Positions 17,429 to 26,405 of a stretch of DNA of 64,000 nucleotides are shown here, in pieces. The stretch is from Poriferisodalis sp965237655 (GTDB lineage Bacteria > Actinomycetota > Acidimicrobiia > Acidimicrobiales > Poriferisodalaceae), in the NCBI RefSeq assembly GCF_965237655.1, contig NZ_CBDEGB010000002.1, positions 992,001-1,056,000 on the forward strand, in the 5' to 3' direction. The notes beneath the pieces were generated by a model, which saw nothing but the letters and a program-made list of their open reading frames with translations, searched no databases and was not told where the DNA came from. The position numbers and the translations under genes were made by a program. The first letter of the stretch is position 1. Every line of letters begins with the position of its first letter.

Positions 17429-18994
17429 ATGACTTGGATCGACAAAGCGCTCGACAGCTGCCCTGGCCAGGTCGTAGTCAACGATTCCAAGACGCCCAGC
17501 GGCCGTGCCCATGTCGGCTCGCTGCGTGGCGTGCTCATTCACGACGCTCTGGCTCGAGCGGCGCGCGAGCGCGGCCTGGACGCAACCTTTATGTACGGCT
17601 GCGACGACATGGACGCAGTCGACGAGATCCCGCACGGAACTGGAGACCACTTCTTCGAGCACCTCGGCAAGCCATTGTGGGCGGCACCGCCGCCTGCCGG
17701 TCTCGACGGCGAGTCGATGGCGCAGGCGTACTTCGGCGAGTTCACTTCAACGTTCGAGCCGCTCGGTGTCGAGACGAGCTTCTATTTCATGAGCGACATC
17801 TACCGGGCGGGCAGACTCGACGAGATCATCGACACCTTCCTGCGCGCCGCGCAAACGGTGCGGGAGATCTACCTACGTCTCAGCGGTGCAGGGCGGCCCG
17901 AGGACTGGCTGCCCTTCCAGCCCATCTGCTCCGAATGCGGCCGCATCGGCACTACCTACGCCTCCGACTACGACGGGCAGACCGTCCGCTACGAATGCCG
18001 GGCTGATCTGGTGCAGTGGGCAACGGGATGCGGCCACAGCGGTCGTGTCAGCCCATTCGGAGGCAATGGCAAGCTGCCGTGGAAGCTCGAATGGGCCGCC
18101 AAGTGGAAGCTCTTCGGAGTCTCGATCGAAGGTGCCGGCAAGGACCACATGGCCGCGAGCGGCTCGCATGAAGTCTCCTCGGCGTTGGCTCGCCAGGTAC
18201 TGCGGTGGCCGGTGCCGGTGGCCGTGCCATATGAGTTCTTCACGCTCGGCGGCGCCAAGATGAGCTCCTCGAAAGGCATCGGCATGACGGCGTCGGAGCT
18301 GGCCACGATGCTGCCGCCCGAGCTGCTGCGCTACGTCGTGTTGCGCACCCAACCGAAGCGAGCGATCGATTTTGCGCTCGATGTGTCCGGCCTCACCAAG
18401 GCGTTCGTCGAGTACGAACGGCTCTGGCGAACCATGGCTACGGGCGATGCGGAGCCGAATCAGCAGCAGCTGTATTTCATCTCGCAGGTCGCTGGCCACG
18501 GCACGGTGCCACAGTCGCCCGCCTTCAGCCCGCCATTCGACTCGGTGTTGAGCCTCACCCAGCAACCGCACATCGACTTAGCGACCCATGTCGAGTCGCT
18601 CGGAGTCGATCTGTCCACCGAGGAGGCCGAGTGGCTCGATCGAAAGGAGGCCACCGCGCAGCGGCTGATGCAAAGCCGCCCCGAACTCGCCGGCACGTTC
18701 GCGATGCTCGATGTCGCCGAGATCGATGAGCAGCGTCGAGGGCTCGACGACCGCCAGCGCGACTTCCTCAGGCGGTGTTCGCAGCGTCTAGATGAGCTGA
18801 CCGAATGGGACGCCCGAGCAATCCAAGACGCAATCTTCGAAGCAGCCCGTGATGTCGGCATCGACCCGCGTACCGATGCTGCACTGGCCTTCGGGGCCCT
18901 GTACAAAGTGTTCTTCGGCACCGAGACCGGGCCGCGTGCGGGCAGCTACTTGGCATTCTTGGGTCGTCAAGAAACCTTGCGGCGGCTGGGTTGA
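17429..18994 (+). CDS. lysS: Lysyl-tRNA synthetase, class I
   Basis: A 521-aa class I LysRS with the HIGH-like element SGRAHVGSLRG near residue 29 and the KMSKS-like element KMSSSKG near residue 278. It charges tRNA-Lys. The class I form is typical of archaea and scattered bacteria, including some actinobacterial groups. Paired cysteines (CSEC near residue 169, and ECRADL...CGHS near 190) fit the zinc-binding region. It is a single gene with its own upstream gap. Confidence 0.92.
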   Translation: MTWIDKALDSCPGQVVVNDSKTPSGRAHVGSLRGVLIHDALARAARERGLDATFMYGCDDMDAVDEIPHGTGDHFFEHLGKPLWAAPPPAGLDGESMAQAYFGEFTSTFEPLGVETSFYFMSDIYRAGRLDEIIDTFLRAAQTVREIYLRLSGAGRPEDWLPFQPICSECGRIGTTYASDYDGQTVRYECRADLVQWATGCGHSGRVSPFGGNGKLPWKLEWAAKWKLFGVSIEGAGKDHMAASGSHEVSSALARQVLRWPVPVAVPYEFFTLGGAKMSSSKGIGMTASELATMLPPELLRYVVLRTQPKRAIDFALDVSGLTKAFVEYERLWRTMATGDAEPNQQQLYFISQVAGHGTVPQSPAFSPPFDSVLSLTQQPHIDLATHVESLGVDLSTEEAEWLDRKEATAQRLMQSRPELAGTFAMLDVAEIDEQRRGLDDRQRDFLRRCSQRLDELTEWDARAIQDAIFEAARDVGIDPRTDAALAFGALYKVFFGTETGPRAGSYLAFLGRQETLRRLG

Positions 18995-19034
18995 GCAGCC
19001 GACGTGCGCGACGGGTCTGCGGGACCTCTGGCCG

Positions 19035-19814
19035 CTAGGCGCCGATGGCGTGATAGCCGCCGTCGACGTGAAGGATCTCGCCGGTGGTGCTCCCGAACCA
19101 GTCCGACATGAGCGCGAGCGTGCTGCGCGCGACCGGTTCGCTGTCACCGATGTCCCAGCCCAGCGGAGCGCGGGCTTCCCACGCCTCCTCGAAGTCGGTG
19201 AACCCGGGGATCGACTTGGCTGCCATGGTGCGGATGGGCCCGGCCGAGACCAGATTCACCCGGATGCCCTGCGGTCCGAGCGACTTCGCCAGGTACCTCG
19301 CCGTCGATTCGAAGGCAGCCTTCGCAACGCCCATCCAGTCGTAGAAGGGCCACGCGACGCTGGCATCGAACGTCAGGCCCACGACCGAACCCTTCGCCTC
19401 GGCCAGCAGCGGCGCCAACGGTGACGCCAACCCGGCGAGGCTGTATGCCGAGATGTGCATTGCGGTGGACACGTCCTCCCACGGTGCGCTAAGGAAGTTC
19501 CCGCCCAAACAGCTCGCGGGTGCGAAGCCGATGGAGTGCAGCAGCCCGTCGAGGCGGCCCCAGCGTTGCGTCAGGTCGTCGCGCACTGCGGAGATCTCGT
19601 CGGGCGAGGTGACGTCGAGCGGCAGCACATCGCACGGGGTAGGCAGCTTGCGGGCGGTCCGTTCGGTCAGCCGGATGCCCCGTCCGGCGCCGGTCAGCAC
19701 GATCTCCGCGCCCTGCTCCTGGGCCAGCCGGGCCACGTTGAACGCCAGCGAGGCGTCGGTCAGCACCCCAGTAATGAGGAGCTTCTTGCCTTCCACGATT
19801 CCGCTGCCGGCCAT
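19035..19814 (-). CDS. fabI: Enoyl-[acyl-carrier-protein] reductase (NADH), FabI/InhA type
   Basis: A 259-aa SDR-fold enzyme that reduces enoyl-ACP in fatty-acid elongation. Evidence: KLLITGVLTDASLAFNVA nucleotide-binding start, and YDWMGVAKAAFES containing the Tyr-x6-Lys catalytic pair as in InhA. I chose the ATG at 19814 because a clear AAGGAGG lies 7 nt upstream, one of the few strong Shine-Dalgarno sites in the window. It is convergent with lysS and divergent from the F420 reductase gene. Confidence 0.93.
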   Translation of the reverse strand: MAGSGIVEGKKLLITGVLTDASLAFNVARLAQEQGAEIVLTGAGRGIRLTERTARKLPTPCDVLPLDVTSPDEISAVRDDLTQRWGRLDGLLHSIGFAPASCLGGNFLSAPWEDVSTAMHISAYSLAGLASPLAPLLAEAKGSVVGLTFDASVAWPFYDWMGVAKAAFESTARYLAKSLGPQGIRVNLVSAGPIRTMAAKSIPGFTDFEEAWEARAPLGWDIGDSEPVARSTLALMSDWFGSTTGEILHVDGGYHAIGA

Positions 19815-19956
19815 TGGCGCTGCCTCCTTGTCGGCACGGCAGCCTGCAACGCTGCCCACCGCCGGACGCTACCGCCGTGCCTGGCGCCCTTCTGGTGTCC
19901 GCACACATTGCCGCCCCTCTTTGCTCTATGGCGCGCTTCGCCGTACCGTGGCGGTC

Positions 19957-20763
19957 GTGTCAGCAGATGCGACCCCCAACGGGACCGTAGATGGGGTCGC
20001 AGCAGCTGCCTCTGCAGGTGCCGGCGAGCCGACCCGCATTGGCATCATCGGCGGCACCGGCCCAGCCGGCGCGGCGCTGGCGACCCGGCTGGCCGACATC
20101 GGCTGTGAAGTGACGCTGGGATCTCGTTCGAAGTACCGGTCGATGGAAGTGGTCGACAACATTCTGGATCGCTGGCCTGGGCGGCACCTGCGCATCCACC
20201 CCGGTGCCAACAGCCTCGCCGCGGAGGAGCCCACGGTCGTGATCGCCACTCCGTGGGACGCGGCAGCAATCACAGCTCGGGGCGTCGCCGAGCACTTGCG
20301 CGGCAAGGTGGTGGCGACGATGTCGAACGCGCTGGCCCGCGTGGACGACGAGTTCGTGCCGCTGATCCCGCCCAGGGGCTCGGTCGCGGCTTCGGTTCAG
20401 GCGTCGCTGCCGGACTCCCGAGTCGCCGCTGCCCTGCAGCACGTGCCTGCGACCGAGCTCGGCAATCTCGACGAGCCGGTGGACGGCGACATCCTCATCT
20501 GCAGCGATCACCGCGAGGCCACCTGGCATATCGCCGAGATCGTGGACCGCATGCCCGGCGCGCGAGCGCTCGACTGCGGGAACCTGTCAAATGCAACAGC
20601 CATCGAGGCATTCACTGCAGTGCTGATGCAGCTCAACACGCGGTACCGCACCCGTGTGGCCCTTCGGCTGGTCGGCTTGGATCACGTCCCGATCAGCGTG
20701 CTCGGGGGCGGGCCGAGCCGCCCTGACGCAGCGCAGCCGAGCGTCGAGACCGTCCCCGACTGA
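19957..20763 (+). CDS. F420-dependent NADPH reductase (NADPH:F420 oxidoreductase)
   Basis: A 268-aa protein with an N-terminal Rossmann motif IGIIGGTGPAGAALATRL and the GSRSKYRS loop that binds the NADPH phosphate, as in Fno/NpdG enzymes. These move hydride between NADPH and the deazaflavin F420, so the organism probably makes F420. GTG at 19957 is preceded by TACCGT with a 7-nt gap. The C-terminal 20 residues are a Pro/Ser tail. mshC follows after 30 bp. Confidence 0.85.
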   Translation: MSADATPNGTVDGVAAAASAGAGEPTRIGIIGGTGPAGAALATRLADIGCEVTLGSRSKYRSMEVVDNILDRWPGRHLRIHPGANSLAAEEPTVVIATPWDAAAITARGVAEHLRGKVVATMSNALARVDDEFVPLIPPRGSVAASVQASLPDSRVAAALQHVPATELGNLDEPVDGDILICSDHREATWHIAEIVDRMPGARALDCGNLSNATAIEAFTAVLMQLNTRYRTRVALRLVGLDHVPISVLGGGPSRPDAAQPSVETVPD

Positions 20764-20793
20764 GCCGATGGCTGGTGCTCTGAGCGCAGAGCG

Positions 20794-21912
20794 ATGAGGC
20801 TGTACGAGACGCAGCGGCGGGCCATCGTGCCGCTCAGCGTGCGCCCAGGCAACACGGTGCGCATGTACGTGTGCGGGATCACGCCCTATGACGCCACCCA
20901 CGTGGGCCACGCCGCCACCTTCCTGGCCTACGACGTGCTGCAGCGGCGACTGCGGGATCTCGGCTGGCGCACCCGGTGCGTCCGCAACATCACCGACGTG
21001 GACGACGACCTGCTGGCGCGGGCGCGTGCCATGGGCGTGCACTACCTGGATCTGGCGGCGGGGTCGCTGGCTGCGTTCGACGCAGACATGGAGGCGCTGG
21101 GGCTGCTGCGGGCCGACAGCGAGCCCCGAGCCACCTCAGCGATCTCCGACATCCGGCGAGTGATCGGCCAGTTGCTCGACAGCGGACATGCATATAGCAG
21201 TGGCGAAGGTGTCTATTTCGACGTCTCGAAGGCACCCGGTTTCGGGGAGCTGAGCCGCCTCGGCGTCACCGAGATGATCGAGTTGGCCCGCAGGCGTGGC
21301 GGTCGGCCCGACGATCCAGACAAGCGCAACCCGCTGGATTTCGTGCTGTGGCAACGTGCAGCTCCCGACGAACCGGAATGGTCGTCGTTGTGGGGTCCGG
21401 GCCGCCCCGGGTGGCACGTGGAGTGCTCTGCTCTGGCGCTCGCTCACCTCGGTCAGACGATCGATGTGCACGGTGGCGGAAGCGACCTGGTGTTCCCGCA
21501 CCACGAGTGCTCCCGGGCACAGTCCGAAGCTGTCACCGGTGGACCATTCGTGCGCCACTGGATGCATACCTCGATGGTGCGACAGGGCGGCGCCAAAATG
21601 TCCAAGTCGGCAGGAAACCTCGTGTTTGTGTCCGACTTGCGCGAGCGCTGGGAGCCCATGGCGCTGCGGTTGGCGCTGCTGGGTGCGCACTATCGGGCCG
21701 ATTGGGACTGGGATGAGCGCCGCGTGGCCGATGCGGCCCGGCGACTCGAGCGCTGGCGGGCGGCGGGTCCCGGCGACGGAGCGCTGTCGAGCGTCCGCGA
21801 GCGTCTGGACGACGATCTCGACACGCCGGGCGCGCTCGCAGCAATCGACACGGCCGTCGCGGACGGTGAGTCCGCCAGCGACGCAGCTGCCCTGCTCGGC
21901 GTCGTGCTCTAG
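20794..21912 (+). CDS. mshC: Mycothiol ligase MshC (Cys:GlcN-Ins ligase)
   Basis: A class I CysRS-like enzyme of 372 aa with MYVCGITPYDATHVGHA, the signature that separates MshC from true CysRS, plus FPHHE and KMSKSAGN. It joins cysteine to glucosaminyl-inositol in mycothiol synthesis. Zinc ligands are visible as the Cys in VCGITP, the Cys in VECSALA and the His of FPHHE. At 372 residues it is a little shorter than mycobacterial MshC, mainly at the C-terminus. Confidence 0.88.
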   Translation: MRLYETQRRAIVPLSVRPGNTVRMYVCGITPYDATHVGHAATFLAYDVLQRRLRDLGWRTRCVRNITDVDDDLLARARAMGVHYLDLAAGSLAAFDADMEALGLLRADSEPRATSAISDIRRVIGQLLDSGHAYSSGEGVYFDVSKAPGFGELSRLGVTEMIELARRRGGRPDDPDKRNPLDFVLWQRAAPDEPEWSSLWGPGRPGWHVECSALALAHLGQTIDVHGGGSDLVFPHHECSRAQSEAVTGGPFVRHWMHTSMVRQGGAKMSKSAGNLVFVSDLRERWEPMALRLALLGAHYRADWDWDERRVADAARRLERWRAAGPGDGALSSVRERLDDDLDTPGALAAIDTAVADGESASDAAALLGVVL

Positions 21913-21973
21913 TTCGTGCGAGAAGCGCAAGCAGCCGCGAGCGCCTGCGAGGGCGCCGGTAGCGTTGGCCTCG

Positions 21974-22549
21974 ATGGCCGAGCCAGACGACCTCGGCGAG
22001 GTACGCGACGCGCTTCCCGCTGACCTGGACCGAGGATTTGTCGGCGCGTACAAGTTCCCCGACAACTCGCGGCGCAAGATCACCGGCGCACTGTGCTTCG
22101 CAGCGGGTGTGTGGGCTGCTACAGCGGCGCTTGCTGCTGAGGGCGAATCGGTCCTGCTCAACGAAGGTGTGGCGGTAGGCGGTGTACTGCTCGCCCTCGC
22201 CGGCCTCTACCAATTCGCAGCGGGACGTCGATTCGCTGTCAATGAGAACGAAGCGTTGGTCGCCGCAGTCACCGACGTCGGTTTTGCTGTCGGGCACGCC
22301 AGCGCGCAGCTCGGCTGGCGGGGCTGGATGAGCCGCCCTACATGGCGAGTGCTCGTGTATTCGGCGGAAGACCCGCCTGAGCGCAGAGGCTTGGTGCTCG
22401 TGGATGCGCTGAGCGGTTCCGTGCTCGAGCGTTGGGTGGAGGACAATCCCGAGACCTGGATTGAGACGGTGCCCAGCTCAGCGCCAGAGGCTCCCGACGG
22501 CGCTGGTGTGCACACGAGCGCAATCCCGGAGCCCGGCGACGGGAGCTGA
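21974..22549 (+). CDS. Hypothetical membrane protein heading the PIM cluster (191 aa)
   Basis: Two membrane helices (about residues 39-58 and 67-83) lie near the N-terminus, followed by a soluble domain of about 100 residues with WRVLVYSAEDPP and ALVDALSGSVLERWVED, suggesting an alpha/beta fold facing the cytoplasm. I do not recognise the family. The ATG at 21974 lies 8 nt after TAGCGT, so this gene probably heads the transcript that runs through the phospholipid synthase, acyltransferase and pimA. That makes a role in envelope lipid synthesis plausible. Confidence 0.65.
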   Translation: MAEPDDLGEVRDALPADLDRGFVGAYKFPDNSRRKITGALCFAAGVWAATAALAAEGESVLLNEGVAVGGVLLALAGLYQFAAGRRFAVNENEALVAAVTDVGFAVGHASAQLGWRGWMSRPTWRVLVYSAEDPPERRGLVLVDALSGSVLERWVEDNPETWIETVPSSAPEAPDGAGVHTSAIPEPGDGS

Positions 22550-22551
22550 CG

Positions 22552-23145
22552 ATGTTTGACGGCATGTTCCGCAAGGGCGTCGACAGAGTCACAGCGCCGA
22601 TCGGGCGTGGACTCGCCGCGATCGGCCTGAGCGCTGACGTGCTCACTGCTTTCGGGCTCGTGATGGCAGCGGCGAGCGCCATTGCCATTGGTGCAGGCCG
22701 ACTGGGTCTCGGCACCGTGTTCCTGGTGGTGACTGCGCTCGCTGACCTCTTTGACGGGCCGGTCGCGGCAGCGCGGGGCACCTCGTCGAGCCGGGGCGCA
22801 TTCTTCGACTCGACGGCCGACCGGGTCACCGATGGCCTGCTGCTGGGTGGCATCGCTTGGTATCTCGCCTCTGAGCACGGCGCGCATTGGGCCGTGTTGC
22901 CCATGGCGGTGCTCGGCGTCAGTGCGGTGATCTCCTACGAGCGTGCCAAGGCTGAGTTGCTGGGCTTCGTGGCCAAGGGCGGGCTGATGGAGCGTGCCGA
23001 ACGCACAGTGGTGATTGCCGTGGCGGTTGCCTTCGAGGTGTTGCTCATTCCGTTGCTGTGGGTGCTGCTCGCGCTCTCAACCGTGACAGCGGTGATGCGC
23101 TTTGTGAAGGTGTGGCGTCAGGCCAGCGCGCGAATGTCGCAGTGA
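22552..23145 (+). CDS. pgsA: CDP-alcohol phosphatidyltransferase, PI-phosphate synthase-like
   Basis: A 197-aa membrane enzyme of the CDP-alcohol phosphatidyltransferase family. The catalytic block reads DLFDGPVAAARG...GAFFDSTADRVTD, keeping all four Asp and both Gly of the DxxDG...GxxxDxxxD motif with exact spacing, but the Arg of the AR pair is Ala. Position before the acyltransferase and pimA matches the mycobacterial order pgsA1-patA-pimA, so it probably makes phosphatidylinositol phosphate. It starts 2 bp after the previous stop. Confidence 0.82.
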   Translation: MFDGMFRKGVDRVTAPIGRGLAAIGLSADVLTAFGLVMAAASAIAIGAGRLGLGTVFLVVTALADLFDGPVAAARGTSSSRGAFFDSTADRVTDGLLLGGIAWYLASEHGAHWAVLPMAVLGVSAVISYERAKAELLGFVAKGGLMERAERTVVIAVAVAFEVLLIPLLWVLLALSTVTAVMRFVKVWRQASARMSQ

Positions 23146-24200
23146 GCGCAGTGCTCCGCCGCCTGCAAGGGCGGGACAAGGCACGCCGCCTGCAAGGGCG
23201 GGACAAGGCACGCCGCCTGCAAGGGCGGGACAAGGCGATTGTGCTGGGGTACCAAGCGGGAGCGACCGCAGCCCGGATGGTCCCGCTGTGGCTGGGTGAG
23301 CGTTTGGCTGCGCTTGCGGGCCCCGTGCTGGCGCGGCTGATGCCCGCCAAGGCCGACATGGTGCGCCGGCACCAGGCACGGGCACAGCGTTGGATTGCTT
23401 CGGGGGCGGGTGCCGGCGGGTCTGAACGGGATGCCGGCGAAGCCGGCGCAGACGCAATGGCGGCGAAGCGAGCCGTGCAGCAGGCCACCGCCGGGGCCTT
23501 CAGCTCCTATGCCCGCTACTGGCTGGAGTCGTTCAGGCTGCCCGCGCTGAGTGAGAGCACCCTGGACCGCGGCATCGATGTTCCGGCCTACCACCATGTC
23601 GAGGAGGCCCTCGAGCGCGGCAATGGCGTCATCTTGGCTCTGCCGCACCTGGGGGGCTGGGAGTGGGCCGGATTCTGGATGGCGACCGTGAACCGGTTGC
23701 CGATCAGCGTGGTGGTCGAGCCCTTGCATCCGCCGGAGCTCTTCGAGTGGTTCGCCAATTTCCGTGAGCGGTTGGGCATGCGCGTCGTGCCGCTCGGACC
23801 AGACGCGGGCCGCGAGGTGCTGGGCGCGCTTCGACGCAATGAGATCGTCTGCTTGTTGTGCGACCGTGACCTCACCAGCGACGGCATCGAGGTCAGCTTC
23901 GGCGACGAGCAGACGACGTTGCCGGCAGGTCCGGCGTTGCTGGCACTGCGATCAGGTGCGGCCCTGCTGCCGACCGCCGTGTACTTCCGACCTCGGGGCA
24001 GGCACCTCGGCACGGTTCGGCCGCCGGTAGACGTCACCCGACGCGGGCGCCTCCGTGACGATGTTGCTACGGTCACCCAGCGGCTCGCGGACGAGTTGGT
24101 GACGCTGATCGCTGCAGAACCGCATCAGTGGCACCTCTTCGGTCCCAATTGGCCGTCAGACCGACCAGCCGTGTCAGGCGACGCAGCCGACGGCGACTAG
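23142..24200 (+). CDS. patA: PIM acyltransferase (LpxL/HtrB family)
   Basis: A 352-aa member of the lysophospholipid acyltransferase family with the Hx4E catalytic motif in LALPHLGGWEWAG. In mycobacteria the orthologous gene adds palmitate to phosphatidylinositol mannoside. GTG at 23142 overlaps the pgsA stop as GTGA. Right after the start, residues 6-32 are three perfect copies of RRLQGRDKA, encoded by a 27-bp triplicate repeat. A second unusual Ala/Gly-rich loop lies at about residues 86-110. Confidence 0.82.
   Translation: MSAVLRRLQGRDKARRLQGRDKARRLQGRDKAIVLGYQAGATAARMVPLWLGERLAALAGPVLARLMPAKADMVRRHQARAQRWIASGAGAGGSERDAGEAGADAMAAKRAVQQATAGAFSSYARYWLESFRLPALSESTLDRGIDVPAYHHVEEALERGNGVILALPHLGGWEWAGFWMATVNRLPISVVVEPLHPPELFEWFANFRERLGMRVVPLGPDAGREVLGALRRNEIVCLLCDRDLTSDGIEVSFGDEQTTLPAGPALLALRSGAALLPTAVYFRPRGRHLGTVRPPVDVTRRGRLRDDVATVTQRLADELVTLIAAEPHQWHLFGPNWPSDRPAVSGDAADGD
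23157..23237 (+). repeat. Three tandem 27-bp repeats inside the acyltransferase gene
   Basis: Units 23157-23183, 23184-23210 and 23211-23237 are identical apart from the last base. They keep the frame and encode RRLQGRDKA three times. Confidence 0.95.
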
Positions 24201-24313
24201 CGGAAGCGTCAAGAGAGCGCATTGTGCGACCCGCATACCGCGCCTAGCGTCTGGGCGGCAGTGAAGATTGCTGCGCAGATCGTCAGTGAGGTGCGGCCTA
24301 TGAGGTTCTGCCC

Positions 24314-25393
24314 GTGAGAATCGGGATCATCTCGCCCTACAGCCTGACCAGCCCTGGCGGTGTCCAGATGCAGGTGCTGGGTTTGGCTCGAGCTTTGGCT
24401 GCGAGCGGCCACGAGACACGAGTGCTCGCTCCTTGCGACGGCGCACCGCCCCAGACCGGTGTCACACCTCTGGGCGCAAGCATTCCTACCTTCACGAACG
24501 GATCGGTCGCCCCGATTGCGCCCGACTTCGCCTGCACGTTGCGCACGGTTCGGGCGCTGCGTGACGAGCAGTTCGATGTCCTGCACCTGCATGAGCCGCT
24601 GTGTCCCGGGCCGACGCAGACAGCTCTGTTCCTGGGCTCGACGCCGATCGTCGGCACGTGGCATGCAGCGGGGGGCAGCCTTGCGTACTTGGTGCCGGGA
24701 ACACGGTGGCTGGCGACGAGGATCGACATTCGGGCCGCTGTCTCGGTCGATGCCGCCGAGATGGCCCGTGATGGCGTGGGCGGCGACTACGAGTTGGTCT
24801 TCAACGGTGTCGAGCTGGATCGCTTCGACGAAGTCGCTCCCATGCGCAGCCCCGCACCCACGATCGCGTACATCGGTCGCCACGAGCCGCGCAAGGGCCT
24901 CACGGTGCTGCTCGAAGCCATGTCGCGACTGCCTGAAGGAGTGCGTCTGTGGGTGATGTCGCGCGGCCCGCAGACCGAGGAGTTGCAGCGCAGATACCAG
25001 CGCGACACGCGCATCGAGTGGCTCGGACGGGTCAGCGAGGCCGAGAAGCTGGCTCGCATCAAGGGCGCCGACGTGTTCTGCGTGCCGTCATTGCATGGCG
25101 AGAGTTTCGGCGTGGTGCTCATCGAAGCCATGGCTGCACGAACACCGGTGGTAGCGAGCGATCTGCCCGGATACCGCAACGTCGTTCGCATTGGGGACGA
25201 AGCCGAGCTTGTCGCCCCTGGCGATGCGGCAGCGTTGGCAGCGGCGCTCCTGCGTTTGCTGAGGCGCCCCGACCGCGCCGCGGACCTCGTGGCGGCCGGC
25301 CGCCAGCGCGCCGAGCAGTTCTCGATGGCTCGGCTGGCCGAGATCTACCTCGATATCTACGGACGTGCCATCGCGCGACGCCGTGCCAGCTGA
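24314..25393 (+). CDS. pimA: Phosphatidylinositol alpha-mannosyltransferase PimA
   Basis: A 359-aa GT-B glycosyltransferase (family GT4). It begins IGIISPYSLTSPGGVQ, the donor/acceptor loop typical of PimA, and has the Ex7E motif in ESFGVVLIEAMA near residue 264. PimA transfers the first mannose from GDP-mannose to phosphatidylinositol at the inner membrane face. It lies 113 bp after the acyltransferase in the usual actinobacterial order. The start is GTG at 24314. Confidence 0.9.
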   Translation: MRIGIISPYSLTSPGGVQMQVLGLARALAASGHETRVLAPCDGAPPQTGVTPLGASIPTFTNGSVAPIAPDFACTLRTVRALRDEQFDVLHLHEPLCPGPTQTALFLGSTPIVGTWHAAGGSLAYLVPGTRWLATRIDIRAAVSVDAAEMARDGVGGDYELVFNGVELDRFDEVAPMRSPAPTIAYIGRHEPRKGLTVLLEAMSRLPEGVRLWVMSRGPQTEELQRRYQRDTRIEWLGRVSEAEKLARIKGADVFCVPSLHGESFGVVLIEAMAARTPVVASDLPGYRNVVRIGDEAELVAPGDAAALAAALLRLLRRPDRAADLVAAGRQRAEQFSMARLAEIYLDIYGRAIARRRAS

Positions 25394-25451
25394 GGTCTGC
25401 CCGTCAAGCTGTGCCACCTGTGCTGTGCCAATAGTGATTGGGGCCGCTTGA

Positions 25452-26267
25452 ATGCAGCGGGTGGACCCGCTGTTCGCCATCTACCGCAGTCGAGCCGACA
25501 AGCTGCTGGCGGAATTCTGGGCCGTGCATCTCGTTGCGGGGGCGATCGTGGGCGTGCTGGTGGCGCTGTTCACGCCTCTGGGCTGGTGGGTGATGCCGAT
25601 CGCGCTCGCAGCGGCCTGCGGACTCGCCGCTACCTGGCTGGCGGTCGGAGAGCGACGCTTGCGAAATGCGCTGTTCGGTGCCAGTTCGAAGGTGTGTGAT
25701 TTTGACGATGAGCCCCGCCTGGCGAACGTCGTTGACGGCGTCTGCCTGCTGGTGGGGGTTCAAGCGCCAGCGCTCGTTGTCGCTCCCAGCAGCGGGGCGA
25801 ACGCCGCTGCGTTTGGCCGGCAATCCGAGCGGTCCACGGTTGTCGTCACACAGGGCTTGCTCGACTCGCTGAACCGCATCGAGCTGGAGGCCGTCGTTGC
25901 GCGGCTGCTGGCACAGATTCGTGACGGGCGTAGTGCCTACCTGACCACAGCGGTGACGACGGTGGGGCTGCCCGCGCTGCTGTGGACCTCCCTGTGGCCG
26001 TTCGTTCAGGCCCGCTTGGAGCGCGAGGCCAGCACCGGCAACGACTTCGACGACGACGCCGAAGCCGTGAGGCTGACCCGCTACCCACCAGGTCTCGCCG
26101 ACGCGCTCGAAACGATGTCGGGAGCGGTTGTGCGTACCGATGCACCGAGAGTGACGTGGCCGCTGTGGCTGGCCGATCCGAGAGCTGCCGAGACCCAGCT
26201 CCCGGACGATTTGCCCGACTACCGGGCAGACCTTGAGACGCGTGTCGCGGTGCTGCGCGAATTCTGA
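25452..26267 (+). CDS. M48-type metallopeptidase homologue lacking the zinc site
   Basis: The 271-aa protein has two N-terminal membrane helices (about residues 26-62) and then a domain that follows M48 peptidases: NAAAFGRQ, VVVTQGLLDSLNRIELEAVVA, and AVRLTRYPPGLADALETM. Where active members have HExxH (LEAVLAHELAH) this one has EAVVARLLAQ, so both zinc His and the catalytic Glu are missing. The ExxxD zinc ligand region is altered too. It is probably an inactive membrane scaffold or regulator tied to the PIM cluster. The ATG is at 25452. Confidence 0.75.
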   Translation: MQRVDPLFAIYRSRADKLLAEFWAVHLVAGAIVGVLVALFTPLGWWVMPIALAAACGLAATWLAVGERRLRNALFGASSKVCDFDDEPRLANVVDGVCLLVGVQAPALVVAPSSGANAAAFGRQSERSTVVVTQGLLDSLNRIELEAVVARLLAQIRDGRSAYLTTAVTTVGLPALLWTSLWPFVQARLEREASTGNDFDDDAEAVRLTRYPPGLADALETMSGAVVRTDAPRVTWPLWLADPRAAETQLPDDLPDYRADLETRVAVLREF

Positions 26268-26276
26268 AGTGAGCGC

Positions 26277-26298
26277 GGTGTTCAGGGGTGGGAACACC
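26277..26298. terminator. 7-bp hairpin between convergent genes
   Basis: Bases 26277-26283 pair with 26292-26298 around an 8-nt loop. It lies 10 bp after the stop of the peptidase-like gene and about 110 bp before the end of convergent sbcC. No T-run follows, so the terminator role is tentative. Confidence 0.4.
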
Positions 26299-26405
26299 CA
26301 TCGTCGTAGCAGTCGTATTGGTGACGTGGTTGCGAGTTTTTCGGCGAGGATGCCGCCCGTCTGAGTGACACAAGCTTCTGGGGACTCGCTGAATTGTGGC
26401 GTAGT

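Noticed and set aside
23157..23237. CRISPR array (three 27-bp repeats)
   Set aside because: The units are directly adjoining with no spacers, and they are in frame within the acyltransferase gene.
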